Origin: Theobroma cacao
Taxonomy: Eukaryota; Streptophyta; Magnoliopsida; Malvales; Malvaceae
Direction: 5' to 3'
Assembly: GCF_000208745.1 (NCBI RefSeq)
Contig: NC_030858.1
Span: forward strand, 28,501,016 to 28,565,015
Length of the DNA stretch: 64,000 nt
Program-made: the position numbers and the translations under genes
Shown here: one piece after another, positions 46,707 to 58,558 of the stretch
Layout of the letters: the number at the start of each line of letters is the position of its first letter
How positions within the stretch are numbered: position 1 is the first letter of the stretch
The notes under the pieces: model-generated
Told to the model about the DNA's origin: nothing
The model's input: the letters and a program-made list of their open reading frames with translations, nothing else
The model's database searches: none

Positions 46707-49041
46707 TCACTGAGAGGATTCATTATCTTGCTCAATTTCAGACGCTGGCTCATCTTCTTCATCAAAAGAGTCAATGCCATAAGGTGCATGGCCATTCCCA
46801 AATGCCCTAATATGATCTTTCAAAGACCGCTTGTGCTTGAAATCAGACCCACAAGTGCAATACCAAAGCTTCCCACAATTCTTCTCATGGGTTCTCCAAT
46901 CACCTCTGACAGCAAAGGTCTTCCCACATTTTCTACACATGAAAGGCTTGATTCCATGCTTTCTCTTGTAATGGGTTTGAAGAGTTCTGAAATCTTTGAG
47001 AGGTTTTGACCTTGGATGATCAATGTTGTTCCTGCATCCCGGTGCGCAACAATAGCAAGGAAGCCTTAGCATGGCCGTTGGTTGTGTGCCTCTTAAAGAC
47101 TCTGGCCCTTTTCTGTACTGAGATCCATGCCCCCACATATGCATCTACATATTACAAAAGCAAACAAATTAAAAGCTAAAATTACAATTTGCAGACAATA
47201 GCAGGTCCCCTCGTTCAAGAAAAAGGAAAAAGGAAGAAAGAGCATCCACTAATTTAACTAGATTATATTAGGACTTGTGCCAAAAGATTTAGATGATTAT
47301 AGGCACTCAGCGAAAAGCAACAAACATCGCTTAGGGCTTTTCCAAATACTAATAAGTACTGTACTATCTTTCTAAATTATGGGTTACCCTTGAAAAAATG
47401 ATTAGTTCAGGGTGCTTGCTTGCATTGCATGTATGGTGCATGAGATACGCAACTTTAGCAATCAGTCTAAATTACACTCGTCAAAATTTTTCCCAAAACA
47501 ACAATTTTTTTTGAACTGGATAGAACCTGGATTGATGAGGGTTTGTTTCAGATGGGGTAAGGGACGACAGAGACATGGGTGTGGTTCCAATTGCGTTTTG
47601 GAATGTATTTTCTCTGCGTATTCTATGCATTAAAAGAAGGGAAGACATGGCGCTTGTATTGATGAGGATGTAAATCAAAAGGGGTCTCTCAGGCTCAGAT
47701 GTACATCTGATTTGCTTCACAGATGAAGCAATTCTTCCTCGGCAGGGCGTAATTTCATGAAAACTTAGATGGTCCAAAGCTTGTGGTTAATTAGAAAAAA
47801 AAAAAAAAGACTCTGGCTTTTCTTGCGATTGAGTGTTCACAATGAGAAAAATTTTTGTCTCTGGGGATTTTCCGAAGATCATCTGATACGTCCGGGAAGA
47901 AACTGGGATCCCTGCAGTTCTCCACATCTGCCAATGTGTGGAGCACAAACTTCAAGGTACAAAAAAGCGAAATGCTTGTGTTGTTCAATCACATAAAGAG
48001 AGGTAGTGATCTTATTCTCAGTTTGGACCAGGTCCAGATTTATTCTTAATTTTCAAATCCCAAAACCCACAAATCATGCAAAAATAAGGGATAGAATAAT
48101 GGAAGATTTAAGAATATGAAAAAAAAAAAAGCATTTTTCAGAGTGTCAAAGCAGGAACAAAAAAAAAAAGAGAGAAAGATATGCATTAAAGTAGAACAAA
48201 AGAAAAAGGATAAACCCTAAGGACCCATATGTTTCTATTTTCCTATCTGAACCAGCGGTGGAATAAAAGCGAAGGGTTGAAACCAAGCTAGAAAAGAAGT
48301 GTACCAACAAAAGAAAAGAATGGGCTTTCTCTTTTAGCTGCAAAATTTCAAAAGGGAGAAAACAGAAAGAGATAGGTCATAGGAAGAGGGCAAGGAAAGG
48401 GAAGCTTTTTCTTTTAGATTGAAGGTTCATTTTAAGAAACATACCTGCATGTTGTTGTATCTGTTGAAGGTCTTGAAGCAAAGAGGACATGAAAACTGCG
48501 TAGGTCCAATCAGAATCTGAGCAGGAGTTGGGATCCAATATTGACCCTTGTTAAGTGTATTTAATTGGTACTCTGAAGCTACAGTGTCATCTTCTTTATC
48601 TGCGGCAAGAGCAGCTGAGACCTCATCAGCAGTAACTGAAACCCTTGAGATCAAATCAGCAGAAGTAGCGCCGGGGAGTCCCAAATGTAAAGCCACAGTA
48701 ACAGTTTCATCATCTGCAGTGCTAGAGAAGCAGCAGCTTTCTTCTTTGTCCTTGTTTTTCTCCACCTCCATGGCACTACAGGAAAGCTCTTGGTCTTCAT
48801 GCCTTGTGGGGCTTAAACTGAGAAGGGGAAGAGCTTCTTTAAGAGGTGGAGAGGGAGGTGAACCTTGAGAATTATACTGAGTGAAAAAATTTCCATGGAT
48901 GATATTTGAGTAAATATTATAGCCATAATTAGGAGCATATGAAGATGGATTTGAAGTAGATGTGGAGGGAAAGAAATGGTTGAAAGGGTTGGGATTGAAC
49001 CATCCATTGAAGTAATCGGAGTAGGGGTCAGAATCAGACAT
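46707..49041 (-). CDS. WIP4: WIP-domain C2H2 zinc-finger transcription factor (WIP4-like)
   Basis: Exon 1 is 48445-49041 and exon 2 is 46707-47144, with a 1300-base GT-AG intron; the product is 344 residues. Residues 169-171 are the W-I-P that names the family, inside [20 protein letters not shown]. Four zinc fingers follow: C185/C188/H201/H205, C231/C236/H257/H262, C269/C272/H285/C289 and C295/C297/H310/H318; the intron divides finger 1 between its Cys and His pairs. LHLGL at 118-122 fits the EAR repression motif LxLx[18 protein letters not shown] at 62-78 is also conserved in the family. WIP proteins are nuclear factors acting in meristem, root-tip, ovary and seed-coat development. WIP2, WIP4 and WIP5 are close paralogues; I choose WIP4 from the neighbouring ZTP29. 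The gene looks intact, with an acidic C-terminal tail. Confidence 0.93.
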
Positions 49042-49133
49042 GGCTGATAGAGGTTGAAGAAGATAGTTGGGTTAGACGGGGTAGGTTGAGAGAGGAAGAG
49101 AGAGCAAAACAAAATAGAGGTGACCTCCCAAAA

Positions 49134-49141
49134 GTTTATAC
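49134..49141 (-). promoter_or_regulatory. Candidate TATA box of the WIP gene
   Basis: GTATAAAC on the - strand lies about 95 bases before the ATG, with a purine/pyrimidine-biased leader between them. The position suits a plant core promoter with a short 5' UTR. Confidence 0.4.
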
Positions 49142-51209
49142 GAGGGAGACTGACCGAACAAGATCATCAAATTAAAATAAGCGTAAGGGCCCAAGTGTTA
49201 AAAGATAGTAAAATGAATAAGATCAAGGTTGATAGAGTAAAAAATCCAATTGAGTAAAAAGGAGAGACAGGATATCACTTATGATGAGCTGGTGAGTGGT
49301 GACTGAACCAAACAAAAATGCTACTAAAAAGCTACGAGGGGGAGAGACAAAACAAAAGAGAAACATGCGAGAAAACGGGTATGTAAGTGGGTGAAAGATA
49401 ATCTTGAAAGTTGAAAGAAGATAAAATATTTAACAGAGTGTGAAAAGATTGCAAGAAAAGCCATACAAAAAAACAAAACAAATTGAATCCACCAGTCCAA
49501 GAAAATGGAGGTTGAAGAAGCAAGGGAGAAGAAAGGAGGGCAAAAGACAAACTTAGTAATTAGGGTTTAGAGTTTGTCTCCCAACGTTGCTCTCTCAATC
49601 TCATTTGTCACAAGAGGGAGATTGTACAAACTACAAAAGAGTAGAATCATCGGTACAAATTCAAAAGCAAAAGGGGTTTTCTTCTGGTTTTATCTATTTC
49701 CCCGCTAGTGATTGTGATTTTCTTTTTTCTCTACATTGGGAAACAAATAGTAGTCTCAATCCAACCCAGCACTTGCTTTGGTGGGCGCGCCATGGTCGGC
49801 TTGGCTCAGTACCAGCTGAGAAACTGTCCCCAACCAACCTCACTGTTCAACACTCTTACATGCATCACATTTCACAACAACAAACACAATGCATTACTCT
49901 CTCTCTGTCTCTCTCACATTATTAGTTCAGTGCTCCTCTTACGTCTTAAGCCCCACATGCGGTTTCTTACCGCTAGTAAAGCTTATGCATTCAACAACAT
50001 GCACATGTACTTTGATTTCTTGTTATATATGGTACTTTCTCATCATGTAAATTGTGGCTATAACTGTGATCTTCAAACGACTTTCTTTTCCTTTTTGTTA
50101 AATTCCCATAACAACCACATATTAATTCAATTGAAAAAATTACTCGTCTCCATAATCAATTAATTTTATTCCAATCTGGTGGGGGATGTTTTGATGCTAT
50201 TGATGTAATTCAAAGCATCTGCATCTTAATATAAAGGTTTCAGTAATCTGTTTGTCTTTAATTTTATTGGAGTAACTCATGTAATTAGTAAATTTTCATA
50301 GCCGCTTTTACTTTTTTCTTATTTTTTGCTTTTGAACTTTTTCAAGTGAAGAGAGTAGCAGATGCTTGAGTGAAAATTTGCCGCAGGGATTGTAAGTAGA
50401 TAAATACACAGGATTAGGAACTTCAAGATACTAGTGGAGAATGGCCACATCACTTGCCTCGGGTACACAGATCCTGTGGCGGTCATTTACCTTACGCACA
50501 CGCCCAAGCAAAATGGGATAAGTACGTATGGGTTGGATTGAAATATAAATGATTGTAGGACCTTCATATATGTACTAAGCTATATGTGACTATGGCAAAT
50601 GAGAATGTAGGCGAAGGGAAATTGATTTCAGAGACACAATTTGGATCTCCCCTCTCCTCTCATTACCAAATTCTAATTCAAAAAACAATGTTATAGCATC
50701 AAATTAGTTACTCTCTTGCTCAGCTTTTCGTTGTGCAGTAGTGAAAATAATCAGAAATAAAACTTCACACTTAATTGAGTTGAGTCGAGTTAATTCGATG
50801 CCACACTTCGGCTTAATTCAAAAAAGTCAAGTTCTTCAATTTGATCGAGCTTTATTTTTTTAATCAAATTGATTTCATTAATTATTTGAGTGACAACTCA
50901 ACGATAAATAAAATATCAACAACATCATCTAATGGTAAGTTTTATCTTAGTAGTTCACAAGTAATTACTTATTTACATCCCTACTCATTTACAAGTGATT
51001 ACATATTTAAATTTATAAATTACTCAAGTCTACTCGAAATTGACTTTGTTAATAGCTTATTGATACTTGTGTTTAAGACCTTTTATATTATTCACAATTC
51101 AAAATTTACAATACATTATTACAAAAAAAATATTTGTTTTGTATTAAAAATCAAATTCCTTATATATATTGCTAGTCAAACGCATACAGCGAATCCTATT
51201 GTGAACATG
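49142..51209. other. WIP upstream region and spacer, no gene seen
   Basis: Upstream of the WIP gene there are CT-rich stretches (49575-49620, 49890-49915) and a GGCGCGCCATGG near 49785. Long open frames at 49708-50163 and 50841-51224 have T-rich, low-complexity products and no family match that I know, so I do not call them genes. The Athila element begins at 51215. Confidence 0.4.
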
Positions 51210-51214
51210 TATGG

Positions 51215-52635
51215 TGTCAATTAAATTTGTACCTACATAAATATACGTATCGAAAATATAATATAACGGTAAGCAGAGTATCGATCTCATAGACAATTGA
51301 TCTAAAATTTTACTAAGTACTAAAATTATAACAATTTAATCTTATCCAAGCAATCAAAATTAATTAATTAACTAAAATTAATTAACCAAAATTTAAACTA
51401 AAAGAAAAATCAAAATAATAATAATTTGAGTAAAAATCAAATCAAACAAGCCTAAGATTACAGTATCATTCACACTTCATCTAAATCTTAGCTCTCTTCC
51501 TTAACTTATTTCAATTGGTTGAATTGCTAACCTAGAGTCCTCAATTATTTATAAGAGTCTCTCGATTCGTCTTATAAAAATATATATTTTAATTAAAATA
51601 CCATATCCCCATATAAATTGAAATTAAAATAGACTCATTAAGTTCAGGCTCTAATATGACTACATATGACTTATAGGTATATTCTTATTCTATACGCAAA
51701 TCAATTAATATGATCATATGCTTTCCGAATTTTAGTCTACACTAAACTCTCTTTCTCAAATTTGTTTAGGCTCCTAAATCAATTTAATTGGTGATCAGGA
51801 AATTAAAAGCATTAAGAATAAATTGGAATAAATAATTCAATTATATTGAAAACAACCAAGAAAAACCTTAAATTTTCAGATTACATGTGAGTTCAATTGC
51901 GATTTAGAAAAATAAAATTAGCTATTCATAATTGCAAAGATAAATAAAAATATGTGAAGTTTAACCATTAAGAGTAATAAGAAAAATAAAAGCTAAGGAA
52001 GAAAACAAAACAAATATTTGCAGCCTTATTCTTCAAGTTTCAACCTCAACTTCTAACTTGTTAAATCTCTTAGGGTTGTCTCCTAATGTCTCTTAAAATA
52101 TTCTATTTATACTAACACTTTTAACCTAAAACTCCCTAAGATTCTAATTTTTGAGCTTAAAAGCTTAAAAGTGTAATGAGGCCCAAACATCAAGTATCAT
52201 CTTCAAAATTTCTATTCCTTCAGCATTACACCTCATCATCTTCTGATGTGATTTTCTCTATCTTCGAGGCAGAACTGGGAAAAGTGATCTTCATAAAAGT
52301 TGTAGCTCTATCTCTTAACTTTTCAATGTGCAAGAATTGCATCATTTAAAATTCTGTAGTGAGAGTTATGGCCAAAATACCAAAGTATATGCAAGCAGAT
52401 TTTGGATCCTTCAAACACCTTACTTTCCAAAATTAAGTCTAATTTCCTTAAATCCTACAAAAGCATAAAAACTAATAAATAATGGCTAATTTAAAATAAA
52501 TAAACATAAAATTAAAATAACTCACTAAAATTAAAGTAATTATAAAAATAACTAAGTTATAATTAAAAATTAAGGACTTAGCTAATATTTAATAACAAAA
52601 TTGGGTTAAAATAATTTTATAAAATAGAATTATCA
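51215..52635 (-). repeat. 3' LTR of the Athila-like element
   Basis: TG...CA ends; partner of 60215-61650. The same family supplies the fragments at 823-2424 and 26208-26597. Confidence 0.88.
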
Positions 52636-52647
52636 CACCCCCAAACT
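52636..52647 (-). other. Polypurine tract of the Athila-like element
   Basis: Reads AGTTTGGGGGTG on the - strand, directly abutting the LTR start TGATAATT; used to prime plus-strand DNA synthesis. Confidence 0.75.
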
Positions 52648-54086
52648 TAAAATTTTGCTAGTCCTCGAGCAAAAGAAAATAAAACAAAGGAAATAAAACA
52701 TAAAAGAAATTTTTATGAGAGATAGAAGTACCGAATCATGATTTCTCAATTTTTCCTTCAGAAATTATCTCCAATTCCAGCTTAAGGTAACACATAGCTA
52801 ATCCTTAAAGTCATGCATCAATTCAAGTAAAAACTTATTTTTCAAATGGATTTCTTGTGTGTGTGTGTGTGTGAATAATCTCTTACAAAGAATATCATGG
52901 AATTCAGATTATTTTATGCCAAGTCTAAGCATAAGTTAGTACTAGAATCCCATAAGTTTATCTTTCAACTCTCTCACCACTAATGTAGAATAATAATTAT
53001 TCAAGGATCAATGCATCTTTATTTAGCTTATAATGTAAGGCTAGGGTTAAGGTATGATAAAAGATATTTTTAGGCTCAAATTCACCCTAAACACTTAATC
53101 AATCTAAGACCTATAAAGAGTTCAATAAAATTTTATAGCACGCCCAAACTTGAAGTAAAATTTCCTTTGTACAGCATACTTTATTTTTTTTCTTTTTTTT
53201 TCTCCTTTTTTGTTACACTGCCAAACTTATTTTTGACAATTGTGAACAAGGGGTAAACTTCAAACACCTATCACCTTTTTTTTTCACCTTTCCCCTCAAT
53301 TTATCTTTAAGCTCAATACGCTTCCTAGAAAGATCAAAATATTTAAAGGTAAAAAGTTCAAACTGGTGGAATTAAATAAAAAGGCTAAAGCTAATATAGT
53401 TGTGTATATACAAAGAAAAGGCAAATTAGGCTAAAAATAGGTGACTAAGGATAAATGTATAACAAGATAGCAAAATAAGACTCAAACGATCTAATGATGG
53501 CCTAAATCGCTTTCTATCCTAAGTGTTTTCTAAAATTTTACCGCGAGAGAGAATCAAACAAATTCTAGAATTTTTGACTTCACTATACTTTTTATCAACA
53601 TAAACTTTCTTTAAATCACATAATAATTCTAAGTAAAAAAAATATGGTGCTCAAATCTTTGGGAGTCACATTATAAAATGAAATGAACACAAGAATATCT
53701 CACAAAATTAAATCATAGACATAAGTTTCCTCAAAAGATAAGAATCACAAGATAATCAAATTATTATCCTAGGTTTGGAAAAATCATGGATAAGGTGCAA
53801 ACTATCTCAATTTTTTTTGACACAAATAAAACATGCCAAACATAACTTAAAATAAAAGCAAAAACAATTAAAAGCAAATAAAAATAAATAAACCTAACAT
53901 AACAAAAAAAAATAAACTAAATAAATAATAAAAGTCTCCCCTAAACTTGGAATAAAACATTGTCCTCAATGTGATAAAAGAAAATTAGAAAGAAAGATAA
54001 AGAATTCTCTCCTATCGTCAAAGTTGCAGTCTACTGGTCATCTTCTTTGTTCACACCAAAATCATCACTAAAGTCAAAAGTTGTAG
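52648..54086 (-). other. Noncoding 3' region of the Athila-like element
   Basis: About 1.4 kb between the polypurine tract and the solo LTR. It has a GT repeat (52856-52873), T-rich tracts (53180-53300) and no coding potential. Athila elements often carry a long noncoding or env-like stretch here; I see no env-like frame. Confidence 0.5.
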
Positions 54087-57026
54087 TGTCACGACCCGGT
54101 ACTCCCCTCGAGCCCGTGACAACAGCCGCGGTGTCCTGATAGACACTTATTGCTCGGAATGTCAACCCGAAATCCCGCAAGGCTTTACTATCAGTTTCTC
54201 ATTTCCCTTGTGAGCAACCATTGTCAAATATCATGTTCTAAAAGATTTTAAACTGTTTCCAACTAAAAACAAATAAAATATTAATTTTTATCTTACAGGG
54301 GTATTTTGGTCATTTTTTAAAAAAATTTTTGAAACTGGCTAAAACGTAATATACAAGTACAAAACACATAGTTCATTTTCAAAATGAGTTTAAAAGTCTA
54401 AAATCTTCATTTAAAACGAAATTACAGTTATTTGAATATAATAAGAAAATTAAAGAAATATTAAGTAAAATATTCTATTTTCTTATAAAACAATATTTAT
54501 AGAGTTATACGTGAATAATTTTTATAACGTAAAAGCTAAATAGATTTATACATACTGAAATACAGTAAGTCAAAATATTTAATTTAATTTACAATAACAA
54601 GAGGGCCCCCGATTAAACAAAAGTAAATAGGACTGTGAACCTACGATTTGGAAAATGCAGATCCAACGGTAGTCCTCGATGAGATCAGCTATCTACAGTC
54701 TATACTGAACCTGAAATGGGTGGAAAGGAAGATGGTGAGATTATAAAATCTCAATGAGTAAACAGACATCATCATAAATATCTAGAGTTGAGTACATGGA
54801 GACAATAAAATAAATCATCGTAAACTGGGCCACAACATTAGAATACATTTCATTTAAAATATATAAAGAGGCTTATGAATCTCATAAAAACTAGGCTTGT
54901 GCCATAAATCCATTCTCGGGGACACCTTGGCCGAGGCATCCTACCGAGACCGCCAAGGCTATTAAAATTCACATTTCACATAAATCATGTTTTTGTTTTG
55001 AAAACATATCCATTCCTTGGCGTTGGCTGAGTTCCCCCTCACGTGGTGGTTTGGCGTGAAGTGAACCCTAAGCTTTACCCCAGGAGATACCCTACGCGCC
55101 TCTCCGTTCGAAGTAAGAATATAATGGGGTTTACCGTACCCCTCTAAAAGGCTGATCCACAAAAACCCCCTTACTGTAGTGATTAATTAATATATATAAT
55201 CCACCATACAATAAAACTCAATAACATGATATGGCAATTTTGTAATTCACAGTCTTTCAAGGAAATCAAACAATTTGCATTTCAACATAATTGTCAACTA
55301 GCCAATCATGCCCGATTTATCATAAGCCAATCAATTTAAATAATCAAATTGCCACAATTAATAGTCTCCGTGTACTCTATTTTTCAAAATCACTATTAAT
55401 TTCAAAACAATTTATAATTTAATTTCATTGAAACACATTTATTCATAAAACATGAAAATTTACCTTTTTAAATTCCTTTTTCCATAGAATTCATGAAATC
55501 ATCTAAAAACTACCTTAGATAATTAAAATGACAGTAAGTTTACTCACAATGTCTAGAATGCAGACTTTCGACGCACTCTATCTACTGGTTCTCGGATGCA
55601 ATTTTCTTGCCTTTATCAAAGGACTCACCACCTTGGCGCAGTACAAAATCGAGAAATTCACTACATTGGTACTAAATTGAAATTAAACTAATTTAGACTA
55701 TTAATGCATAATATGGAATGCAAAAATGCACTGGTAACTATCTAAACTCAGTATTGGCCTAATTCGTCTTATCACCCCGATTAAATTACTAACGCATCCA
55801 ATTTAATCCCAAATTAATTTTTTTTCAGTTTCTATACCTCAATTGCACCCAAATTGACTTAATGTTCCTTAGTGTGGTGCAAATTATCAGTCTCGGTAGT
55901 AAATTACGAAAATACCCCTAGTGGGTAAAAATTCATATTTTTGCTCTGAAAATTTTCATTATTTTTCTAGGCTCATAATTCATCATTTCTTAACCAATTC
56001 TCCTAGAATAAAAATCAAACTCATCCTCACTCATACATGGTAAATTCGGCCATTAATGGTTGTGGGAGAAAATAAATTCTTTTCTTGTTGTTTTGTTTCT
56101 AAATATGCTAAACTAACTAAAAACACTAACATAACTTAAAATCAAATTAATCTAACAACTTTCTCTCTCCTAACCCATTTTGATCAGCCAACAATTCATC
56201 ATAAAAACATGTAATTTAAGCATGGAAAATAAGGAGAAATGCTTAAGGAAAATAGATTTCAAGCTTAAGTTGAAAAATCCTACCTTTTTCACTTGTTTTC
56301 CTTGATTTTCCACACTTTTTCTCTTGAAATTCCTCACCTAGGGTTTGTTCTTCCTCTCTTTCTCTCTCTTCCTTGCTTGGCCGAATATTTGGAGAGTAAT
56401 GGGCTGATTTATGCTGATTTTTTAGTTAAATAATAAAATATCCTAAGCTTGACACATGGCATTTTCTTATTGGTCCATTTTTAAAATTTTAAAAATTTAA
56501 ACATTTTATCTCCACCACATGATTATTCAAAGGTCAAAAATGAAGATAAGGGAAGACCATGTGCTGGAAAAATATCCTAGTGGTGGAAAATTATAATTTT
56601 GCCCCTGGAGTGACAAAATTACCATTTTACCCCTATACTCCAAATTATACCGAAATTAAAATTTTTCACTTCTAAACCTCAAATTATACTCCAATAAGTC
56701 AAATGGGGACAAATAAATCGTTTCTAAAATTACCATTTTGTTCCTAGGTGGCAAATGACTATTTTGTCCCTAGATAGTGAAAATTTCGGTTTGACTCCAA
56801 ATTGATCCTCAAACTCCGAATTACCATTTTGAGTCATCCTTGGACTGTGACACTCTTAATTTCACCTTAAAATTCCTATTTGATCTAGTTCGAGGATTAA
56901 ATCAACTTTGTTGTACCTCTAGGTACAATACCGACTTTTGTAAATTTTTCGGGACTCTCATAGTATGCAATCATGCTATCATCACATGTATGTCATGAAT
57001 AGTATTTTATAAGGTCAGGCTTTACA
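54087..57026 (-). mobile_element. Second solo LTR, chromovirus-like (Tekay/Del type), - strand
   Basis: A 2940-base block with TGTCACGACCCGG at its + strand left end and GGCTTTACA at its right end, flanked by TGTAG on both sides (54082-54086 and 57027-57031). On the - strand it therefore opens TGTAAAGCC and closes GGGTCGTGACA, the same 3' terminus as the solo LTR at 26767-29324, so both belong to related elements in opposite orientations. Several 'accattttg-cccta' phrases (56590-56780) and a CT-rich leader (56340-56380) are typical of such LTRs. There is no coding sequence. It sits inside the Athila-like element and so is younger than it. Confidence 0.85.
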
Positions 57027-57484
57027 TGTAGGCAAAGAAAGGAGGGAAGGAGGTGGACAATTGTAGAATAGGAGAAGAAAATAGAAAAAGAAAAGTTAAA
57101 TAGGGGTTCGGGATCGACCCTAATCCAACGCCACGACTCTTATTCGTTTAGTACTAGAAGCATTACACTTCAGGTTTTAGGGCCACAACACTGGAACATT
57201 CTGTTTCAGACCCTTTTATCATTAATTACCCAATGTTGGGACTTTCCCCTTAAGGGCGGCAACACTTTCTCTCTTTTTTTTTTTTTACAAAATAAAATAA
57301 TATTGAAATTGAGATTGCAATTAAGATTGATGTTGATGGTCTTGCAAGATGAAGACAAAAAATTAGACTAGACAAGAAACATCCAAAGACACACAAAAGA
57401 AATAAATCACAAATTAAAGAAAATAAATACTAAAGTGAGTGAAGTTTAGGAATTTGGGTTGTCTTCCAAGAAGTGTTTTTTTAT

Positions 57485-57905
57485 AGTCACTAGCTTGACT
57501 ATAACACCCTCTTTTGTAGTTCTTCATCCTCGAAATACGACCTGAGCCTTAGTCCATTAACCATGAATGTGCTAATATCCTCACTATAAATCTCTAGTAT
57601 TCCACAAGGATACGCTTTACCACTTTGAAAGGATCCCACCATCTTACTTTGCATTTCCATGGAAAAAGCTTGACGTATGATCGAGAAAGCATCATTACTT
57701 GTTGTCCAATCTCAAAAGGACAATTAGATGGTGGTGGAGGATGCTCCTTCGGTGACTGCTTGGGTCTAATGGGCAGAGGTGGTGGCATAAACTCAAAGAT
57801 TGGTGCTTGCTCACTTGTAGGTGGAGAAATAGCTTCATCCTTGCCTTCATCAACTAACTCCACTCTATAGCAACAATATGTAGAGCTATGATGTTTTATT
57901 TGCAT
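57485..57905 (-). pseudogene. Integrase C-terminus of the Athila-like element
   Basis: The - strand reads FEIGQQVMMLSRSYVKLFPW, then KVRWWDPFKVVK, and after a frameshift ILEIYSEDISTFMVNGLRLR and SYFEDEEL. This is the DNA-binding C-terminal part of Ty3/gypsy integrase (canonical RLRLFPGKLKSRWxGPF). It directly follows the protease remnant, which shows that everything between protease and the integrase end was deleted. The upstream PPPLPIRPKQSPKEHPPPP linker lies in the same frame. Confidence 0.75.
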
Positions 57906-58430
57906 TCAAAATATTAAACTCAACTGCCTCCTCTCCAACTTTAAAAGTTATCTTGCCTTCCTTCACAGCAATGATTACACTTGCGATAACCAAGAATGGT
58001 CATCCCAAGATTAAAGGAATTTCCACATCTTCTTCCATTTCAAGCATAATGAAGTCCATCAGAATGTAGAGATGCCCAACTTTAACCAATACATCCTCAA
58101 TAATTCCAACATGGTACCTAATTGTTCTATTTGCTAATTGCAAAGAAACTGTAGTAGTTTGTATCTCTTTAAGTCCAAGTTTCTCAACATCGATATAGGC
58201 ATGATGGAAACACCTGCACCCAAAGCACACAAAGCTTTAGTAAATTTAAATCTACCAATAGTACAAGGGATACAAAAACTTCGTAGATCCTTAAGTTTTG
58301 GTGGAAACTTGTTTTGAATTATTGTGTTAAATTCCTTAGTAAGTGCCACTGTTTCAAAATCTTCTAATTTCCTTTTCTTGGTTAGGATGTCTTTCAAGAA
58401 TTTAACATAGCTTGGCATATTTTCCAAAGC
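57906..58430 (-). pseudogene. Retroviral-type aspartic protease of the Athila-like element
   Basis: The - strand reads MPSYVKFLKDILTKKRKLED, then FKFTKALCALGAGVSIMPIS and, after a frameshift, TTTVSLQLANRTIRYHVGII and EMEEDVEIPLILG. The family active site is C-D-L-G-A; here the catalytic Asp is Ala (CALGA), so this copy could not cut the polyprotein even if expressed. The last part (IIAVKEGKITFKVGEEAVEF) leads straight to the integrase remnant. Confidence 0.8.
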
Positions 58431-58558
58431 TTCAGCAAAATAGATATTTATGTGGAGCTTCTTGAAGACATTGAGAAATTTCTCAAACTATTTATCAAGT
58501 TTTACTTTTGTAACTTTTGTGGGAATGGTGGTGGAAGATAATTTGCTTGAGACTTCAG

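Noticed and set aside
49708..50163. 151-residue open frame upstream of the WIP gene
   Set aside because: Product is low-complexity with CT-repeat-derived Leu/Ser runs; no recognisable domain.
50841..51224. 127-residue open frame
   Set aside because: T-rich low-complexity sequence, no family match, no promoter or splice context, and it runs across the Athila target site.
56838..56858. Antisense sequence AGTCCAAGGATGACTC resembling the miR169 core
   Set aside because: Partial match only, inside a solo LTR, with no fold-back partner nearby.
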